Source: Ruminococcus sp. UBA5129
GTDB lineage: Bacteria; Bacillota; Clostridia; Oscillospirales; Ruminococcaceae
Assembly: GCA_002414125.1 (NCBI GenBank)
Contig: DHYN01000049.1
Coordinates: 6,542 to 17,306 of the forward strand
DNA length: 10,765 nucleotides
Reading direction: 5' to 3'
A program made the position numbers and the translations under genes. Positions 8,167 to 10,765 of the stretch are shown piece after piece. A model generated the notes under the pieces. The model saw only the letters and a list, made by a program, of their open reading frames with translations. It ran no database searches and was not told the DNA's origin. Position 1 is the stretch's first letter, and the number at the start of each line of letters is the position of its first letter.

Positions 8167-8324
8167 GAAACCACCTCCATAAAATATTGCTTAAAACGTC
8201 TCTGCAATCCCGGGGCGGGCTATGTATAAAAGAACTGCATTCTAAACGGGCTGTTCCCCTGCTGCAGCTTCTAAAAACAAATTCCTGAGAGCATTTAAGC
8301 TAAACGGTTCTCACTGCCTTAATA
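8167..8324 (-). promoter_or_regulatory. Structured 5' leader of the pilus operon
   Basis: The predicted untranslated leader is unusually long and has several complementary segments. TGAGA/TCTCA pair at 8313-8309 with 8290-8286. An 8-bp stem with one bulge forms between 8271-8263 and 8239-8232, enclosing GGG/CCC (8258-8256 with 8250-8248). A 7-bp long-range pair, GCTTAAA/TTTAAGC (8300-8294 with 8195-8189), ends ten bases before the ribosome site. CTGCA at 8267-8263 can pair either with TGCAG at 8239-8235 or with TGCAG at 8206-8202, so two mutually exclusive folds are possible. I do not see the conserved bases of c-di-GMP class I or II, T-box, SAM, TPP or FMN leaders. The pairings were found by eye and folding energies were not computed. 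Confidence 0.4.
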
Positions 8325-8445
8325 ATAACAATTATAGCATTTTAAAAGTTACTTTTCAATCGCTTTTTTGACATAAATAATCAGCCGTTTTTTATTAATA
8401 TTCACCAACTTTTATACAAACAGTAATATCAAACAGCTTAAACGG
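8243..8445 (-). repeat. Three copies of CCGTTTA around the pilus promoter
   Basis: The heptamer CCGTTTA occurs on the minus strand at 8445-8439, 8307-8301 and 8249-8243. The first is about 80 nt upstream of the -35 box and the other two are in the leader. The first reads CCGTTTAAGCT and the second CCGTTTAGCT. They may be binding sites for a regulator or part of RNA structure. With three short copies, chance is not ruled out. Confidence 0.35.
8331..8359 (-). promoter_or_regulatory. Sigma-A promoter of the pilus operon
   Basis: On the minus strand TTGAAA (8359-8354) is followed after exactly 17 nt by TATAAT (8336-8331). A TG one base before the -10 makes it an extended -10. This is the best promoter in the window. 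It predicts a transcript start near 8324 and a leader of about 155 nt before pilC. The position implies that the operon begins with pilC and does not depend on read-through from asnB. Confidence 0.8.
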
Positions 8446-8485
8446 CAATTATTCTACAAAAATCAAATTTCAAGACAGCACAAGT

Positions 8486-8511
8486 TGCAGTATTTATCTC
8501 AGGATACTGCA
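8486..8511. repeat. Inverted repeat, 8-bp arms
   Basis: TGCAGTAT (8486-8493) and ATACTGCA (8504-8511) are perfect complements around a 10-nt loop. No T-run follows directly on either strand, so this is unlikely to be a terminator. On the minus strand it would fold close to the 5' end of a transcript from the distal candidate promoter. It could also be a protein-binding dyad. Confidence 0.5.
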
Positions 8512-8532
8512 GATTGTTAAACTTATACAAAT

Positions 8533-8561
8533 ATTATATCACACCTATTCAGAAAATGCAA
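8533..8561 (-). promoter_or_regulatory. Candidate distal promoter upstream of the pilus operon
   Basis: On the minus strand an extended -10 (TGA-TATAAT, box at 8538-8533) lies 17 nt from TTGCAT (8561-8556), a 3-of-6 match to the -35 consensus. Transcription would start near 8526 and run first into the inverted repeat at 8511-8486, then towards pilC. It could drive a longer pil leader or a small RNA. AT-rich DNA yields such boxes by chance, so confidence is moderate. Confidence 0.35.
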
Positions 8562-8671
8562 CATAAAAACGCATATTTTCTTAATTTTTTATAAAATTGT
8601 GAACTTCAGCAAATCGCTTAACTTAAATTTAGGCATTTTGACTGCTTAAAGCAACAGGAATCACAGCGGCG

Positions 8672-8697
8672 TATAATATATACTATTATAATATATA
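8672..8697. repeat. Direct repeat TATAATATATA, two copies
   Basis: The same 11 bases occur at 8672-8682 and 8687-8697, one after the other with a 15-base period. The block is nearly pure AT and contains TATAAT-like boxes on both strands, but none has a good -35 box at the right distance. It may be a DNA-bending or protein-binding element, or simply low-complexity sequence. Confidence 0.6.
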
Positions 8698-8755
8698 AGG
8701 CTTGTCCTAATAATTTGAAGCTGAAAAAGCAATGTTCATTTTTTAAAGTCTGTTT

Positions 8756-8791
8756 AAAATCTGTCCGTACCTGATTATGTACGGACAGATT
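8756..8791 (-). terminator. Intrinsic terminator after asnB
   Basis: A perfect 13-bp inverted repeat (8758-8770 and 8779-8791) with an 8-nt loop starts 11 nt after the asnB stop codon. On the minus strand the 3' arm ends in a short T-run (ATTTTAAA). The U-tract is short, but the long stem and its position support termination of asnB. The other orientation has no T-run directly after the stem. Confidence 0.75.
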
Positions 8792-8802
8792 CTCAAAAAT
8801 CT

Positions 8803-10632
8803 TTATTTCAAAGAGATATTGTACAGTCTGAGCCACTTATCGAGTTGAATAAAGAAAGCAATGGTCTGCGGAAGATTCATAAGCTGACCGTACCACTGAA
8901 CATGTTCTTCATGGCGAAGCAGCTTTTCAAGCTCGTCACGCTTAACAAGCTCCGTAAGCACGCTTCCTCCATCCGACGTTCTCTCTTTCAGTCTTTCAGT
9001 TACTGCCTCAAGAAATGCCGGATTATGAGTTTTTGGATATGGACTTTTCTTGCGCCAGAGTACTTCTTCACGCAGCCACTCTTTCATCGCTTCACGCAGC
9101 AGTCCCTTTTCCCGTCCCTGCCAGTCCTTATACTCCCACTTTACATTGTAAAGATACTCGGCAATACGGTAATCGCAGAACGGCACTCTTACCTCAAGAC
9201 CGCTGTACATACTCATTCTGTCCTTGCGGTCAAGGAGGGTCTGCATGAACCATGTGAAATTGAGCTGAGTCATTTCGCGCATCCTGTACTCGAGAGCGCT
9301 GTCGGTCGGGAGCTTCATTGCGTAATCGGCAGTTTCCCGATAAGCCGAATGGATGTATTCCTCGGCGTCTATGCGTTCGGAGTAATAGTTGTTCAGGAAG
9401 CGCTTTCGATAAGCGGTGCTCTGTGCCCACGGGAATCCGTCTGTCATGCGGATATCCTTGTCTCTGAACCACGGATAGCCTCCGAACAGCTCGTCTGCAC
9501 ATTCACCCGAGAGCGCAACAGTGCCGTATTTCTTGATCTCGCGGCAGAATATGAGCAGTGATGCGTCCACATCAGCCATTCCTGGGAGACCTCTTGCTTC
9601 GGTGGCTTCATAAAGCGCAGGAACGAGCTGAGCTGTGTCAACGATAGTCCAGTGGTGGTTTGTACCGAGATAATCAGCCATACATCGGATGTATTCGGGA
9701 TCGCTGTTGGGCTGGAAGTGACTTTTTTGGAAGTATTTGTCGTTGTCCTTGTAGTCAACCGAAAACGTATCGAGAATACGTCCCTGCTTTTTCATTTCCG
9801 AGGCTGCTACCGATGAGATGAGACTTGAGTCGAGTCCGCCCGACAGAAAGGTACACACGGGAACATCCGACACGAGCTGACGGCGTATCGAGTCGAGGAG
9901 AAGCTCGCGGACGTGTTCAACGGTCTGTTCAAAGGTCTCGTTCAGCTCGTAAGCGGTGAGCCGCCAATATTCGCGCAGGCTGAGTCCGTCGGCGTTGTAG
10001 AAGCCGCACCATCCGGGTTTCAGCTCCTCGATGCCCTTTATCACGCCGCAGCCTGGAGTCCGTCCGGGAGCTGTAAGAATAAGCTCGGCAGCCGATCTTT
10101 CGTCTATCTCATGCGGAACGGCAGGGTGTTCGAGCAGGACGGGTATCTCGGAAGCAAAGAGCAGACTGTTCTTGGTACGATAGTAGAAAAACGGCTTTAC
10201 ACCTATCCTGTCGCGTGCGAGAAAGACGCGGTGATGAGACTCGTCATAGACTGAGAACGCGAATATACCATTGAATCGGTCAACGCAAGCCTCTCCCCAT
10301 TTGATGAAGCTTTTAAGTACGACCTCGGTATCGGATGAGGTGGAAAACTCAAATTCGTCGGATAGCTCCCTGCGAAGCTCATTTGTGTTGTAGAGCTCTC
10401 CGTTGTAGATGATCGTATAAGAGCAGCCGTCCGAAGTAAATGTCATAGGCTGACGACCGCCGTTGATGTCGATGACGGCAAGGCGCGTGTGGATAAGGGC
10501 TGCCTCGCGGAACAGAACGATTCCGCGCTGATCGGGACCTCGTCTCAGCATCGCACGCTGCATATTCTCATATACCTTCATGTCCTCACGCATATCCTCA
10601 ATGAAGCTTACCGCTCCTGCAATTCCGCACAT
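8803..10632 (-). CDS. asnB: Asparagine synthetase, glutamine-hydrolysing (AsnB)
   Basis: Makes asparagine from aspartate, glutamine and ATP in the cytoplasm. The 609-residue protein has the normal two-domain layout. The N-terminal class-II glutaminase domain (about 1-210) starts MCGIAG, with Cys2 as the nucleophile once Met1 is removed, then RRGPD (30-34), HTRLAVID (48-55), YNGELYN (76-82) and Asp101 in SSDTE. The C-terminal synthetase domain (about 235-600) has the ATP-binding PP-loop SGGLDSS (264-270), SGECADELFGGYPW (375-388) and DRMSMYSGLEVRVPFCD (471-487). The reading frame stays open 24 codons further upstream, but the start at 10632 is fixed by the need for Cys2 at the N terminus and by AAAGGAG 7 nt before this ATG. 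The gene has its own promoter and terminator and no functional link to the pilus operon. It is GC-richer than its neighbours (62% by hand count at 10021-10080). It resembles Firmicute AsnB/AsnO-type enzymes; a role in amidating a cell-wall or other substrate is less likely but cannot be excluded. Confidence 0.95.
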   Translation of the reverse strand: MCGIAGAVSFIEDMREDMKVYENMQRAMLRRGPDQRGIVLFREAALIHTRLAVIDINGGRQPMTFTSDGCSYTIIYNGELYNTNELRRELSDEFEFSTSSDTEVVLKSFIKWGEACVDRFNGIFAFSVYDESHHRVFLARDRIGVKPFFYYRTKNSLLFASEIPVLLEHPAVPHEIDERSAAELILTAPGRTPGCGVIKGIEELKPGWCGFYNADGLSLREYWRLTAYELNETFEQTVEHVRELLLDSIRRQLVSDVPVCTFLSGGLDSSLISSVAASEMKKQGRILDTFSVDYKDNDKYFQKSHFQPNSDPEYIRCMADYLGTNHHWTIVDTAQLVPALYEATEARGLPGMADVDASLLIFCREIKKYGTVALSGECADELFGGYPWFRDKDIRMTDGFPWAQSTAYRKRFLNNYYSERIDAEEYIHSAYRETADYAMKLPTDSALEYRMREMTQLNFTWFMQTLLDRKDRMSMYSGLEVRVPFCDYRIAEYLYNVKWEYKDWQGREKGLLREAMKEWLREEVLWRKKSPYPKTHNPAFLEAVTERLKERTSDGGSVLTELVKRDELEKLLRHEEHVQWYGQLMNLPQTIAFFIQLDKWLRLYNISLK

Positions 10633-10710
10633 ATATGTACTCCTTTCGATGTTGCTTATTATTGCTCCCAAAGATAAGAAACTGTCTTCACAAGAATCTT
10701 GCACATCAAT

Positions 10711-10739
10711 ATTATATGCACTTGCTAAAAGAAAGATAC
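10711..10739 (-). promoter_or_regulatory. Probable asnB promoter (-10 box TATAAT)
   Basis: A perfect TATAAT is on the minus strand at 10716-10711, about 80 nt before the asnB start codon. At 16-18 nt spacing the -35 position has no good match (GTATCT at 17 nt), so the promoter may be weak or activator-dependent. A start near 10704 would give a leader of about 70 nt. An 11-base palindrome (CAAGAATCTTG, 10691-10701) lies just past the expected start and could be an operator. Promoter function is inferred from the -10 box and from the likely terminator just upstream. Confidence 0.45.
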
Positions 10740-10745
10740 ACGAAC

Positions 10746-10762
10746 AAAAAAAAGGACGCCCA
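10746..10762 (-). terminator. Partial intrinsic terminator of the gene upstream of asnB
   Basis: Read on the minus strand, a GC-rich stretch (GGGCGTCC, with GAT before it) runs directly into eight T residues. This is how the 3' arm and U-tract of a rho-independent terminator look. The matching 5' arm would lie beyond the window edge, so the hairpin itself cannot be seen. If correct, transcription of the preceding gene stops here and asnB needs its own promoter. Confidence 0.5.
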
Positions 10763-10765
10763 TCT

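Larger units (their letters stand above)
8360..8757. other. AT-rich non-coding stretch between asnB and the pilus promoter
   Basis: About 400 bases with no ORF that has a ribosome site and sensible composition. It contains an 11-base direct repeat TATAATATATA (8672-8682 and 8687-8697, period 15), an inverted repeat at 8486-8511, one candidate promoter (8533-8561) and one copy of CCGTTTA. I see no tRNA, rRNA or CRISPR signature. Its most likely role is control of the pilus operon. Confidence 0.6.

Noticed and set aside
8167..8324. A c-di-GMP riboswitch in the pilC leader
   Set aside because: Expected from clostridial T4P operons, but I could not find the conserved core sequences of class I or class II. 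The leader is reported as unassigned instead.
8486..8511. Inverted repeat read as an intrinsic terminator
   Set aside because: No T-run follows the stem directly on either strand.
8618..8836. 72-codon minus-strand ORF downstream of asnB
   Set aside because: It begins inside the asnB 3' end and runs through the terminator hairpin into AT-rich intergenic DNA, with no ribosome site.
8845..9561. 238-codon ORF on the plus strand inside asnB
   Set aside because: It is antisense to a conserved enzyme whose motifs are continuous across the region. The translation is Cys-, Phe- and His-rich without a domain.
10633..10704. 24-residue N-terminal extension of AsnB
   Set aside because: Class-II glutaminases need Cys as residue 2, exposed after Met removal. 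The ATG before Cys has a good ribosome site, and the extension covers the expected leader.

Overview
The window reads as part of a chromosome from a monoderm, low-to-moderate GC Firmicute, most likely a Ruminococcus-like member of the Oscillospiraceae. The reasons are strong AGGAGG-type ribosome sites, TTGAAA/TATAAT promoters, a type IV pilus (T4P) operon with no outer-membrane genes (no pilP or pilQ after pilO), and a fused pilMN gene as in clostridial T4P loci. The genus is an inference. All genes lie on the minus strand, so transcription runs from high to low coordinates.

Region 1 (about 10765-8758): a free-standing asparagine synthetase gene, asnB. The 3' half of what looks like an upstream gene's terminator sits at the window edge. 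It is followed by a -10 box, a good ribosome site, the 609-residue AsnB and a 13-bp hairpin terminator. The gene is visibly GC-richer than the pilus genes and seems to be its own transcription unit.

Region 2 (about 8757-8167): an AT-rich, non-coding stretch of about 590 bases. It holds a near-consensus sigma-A promoter (TTGAAA, 17 nt, TGC-TATAAT), a weaker second promoter further upstream, short repeats, and a roughly 155-nt leader with several complementary segments ahead of pilC. The leader does not show the consensus of either c-di-GMP riboswitch class that I can recall.

Region 3 (8166-39): six tightly packed genes: pilC (inner-membrane platform), pilMN (fusion of the cytoplasmic actin-like PilM and the membrane-anchored PilN), pilO (alignment partner), an 833-residue PilX/GspK-like protein with a beta-rich ectodomain, and two type III-signal prepilins of 245 and 412 residues. 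Gaps are 2 to 27 nt. Ribosome sites repeatedly lie in or against the end of the preceding gene, which suggests one transcript with coupled translation. PilC, PilMN and PilO would form the assembly platform. The three pilin-like proteins look like minor or tip pilins that prime the fibre and perhaps bind a surface. The motor ATPases (PilB, PilT), prepilin peptidase (PilD) and a short major pilin are not in this window.
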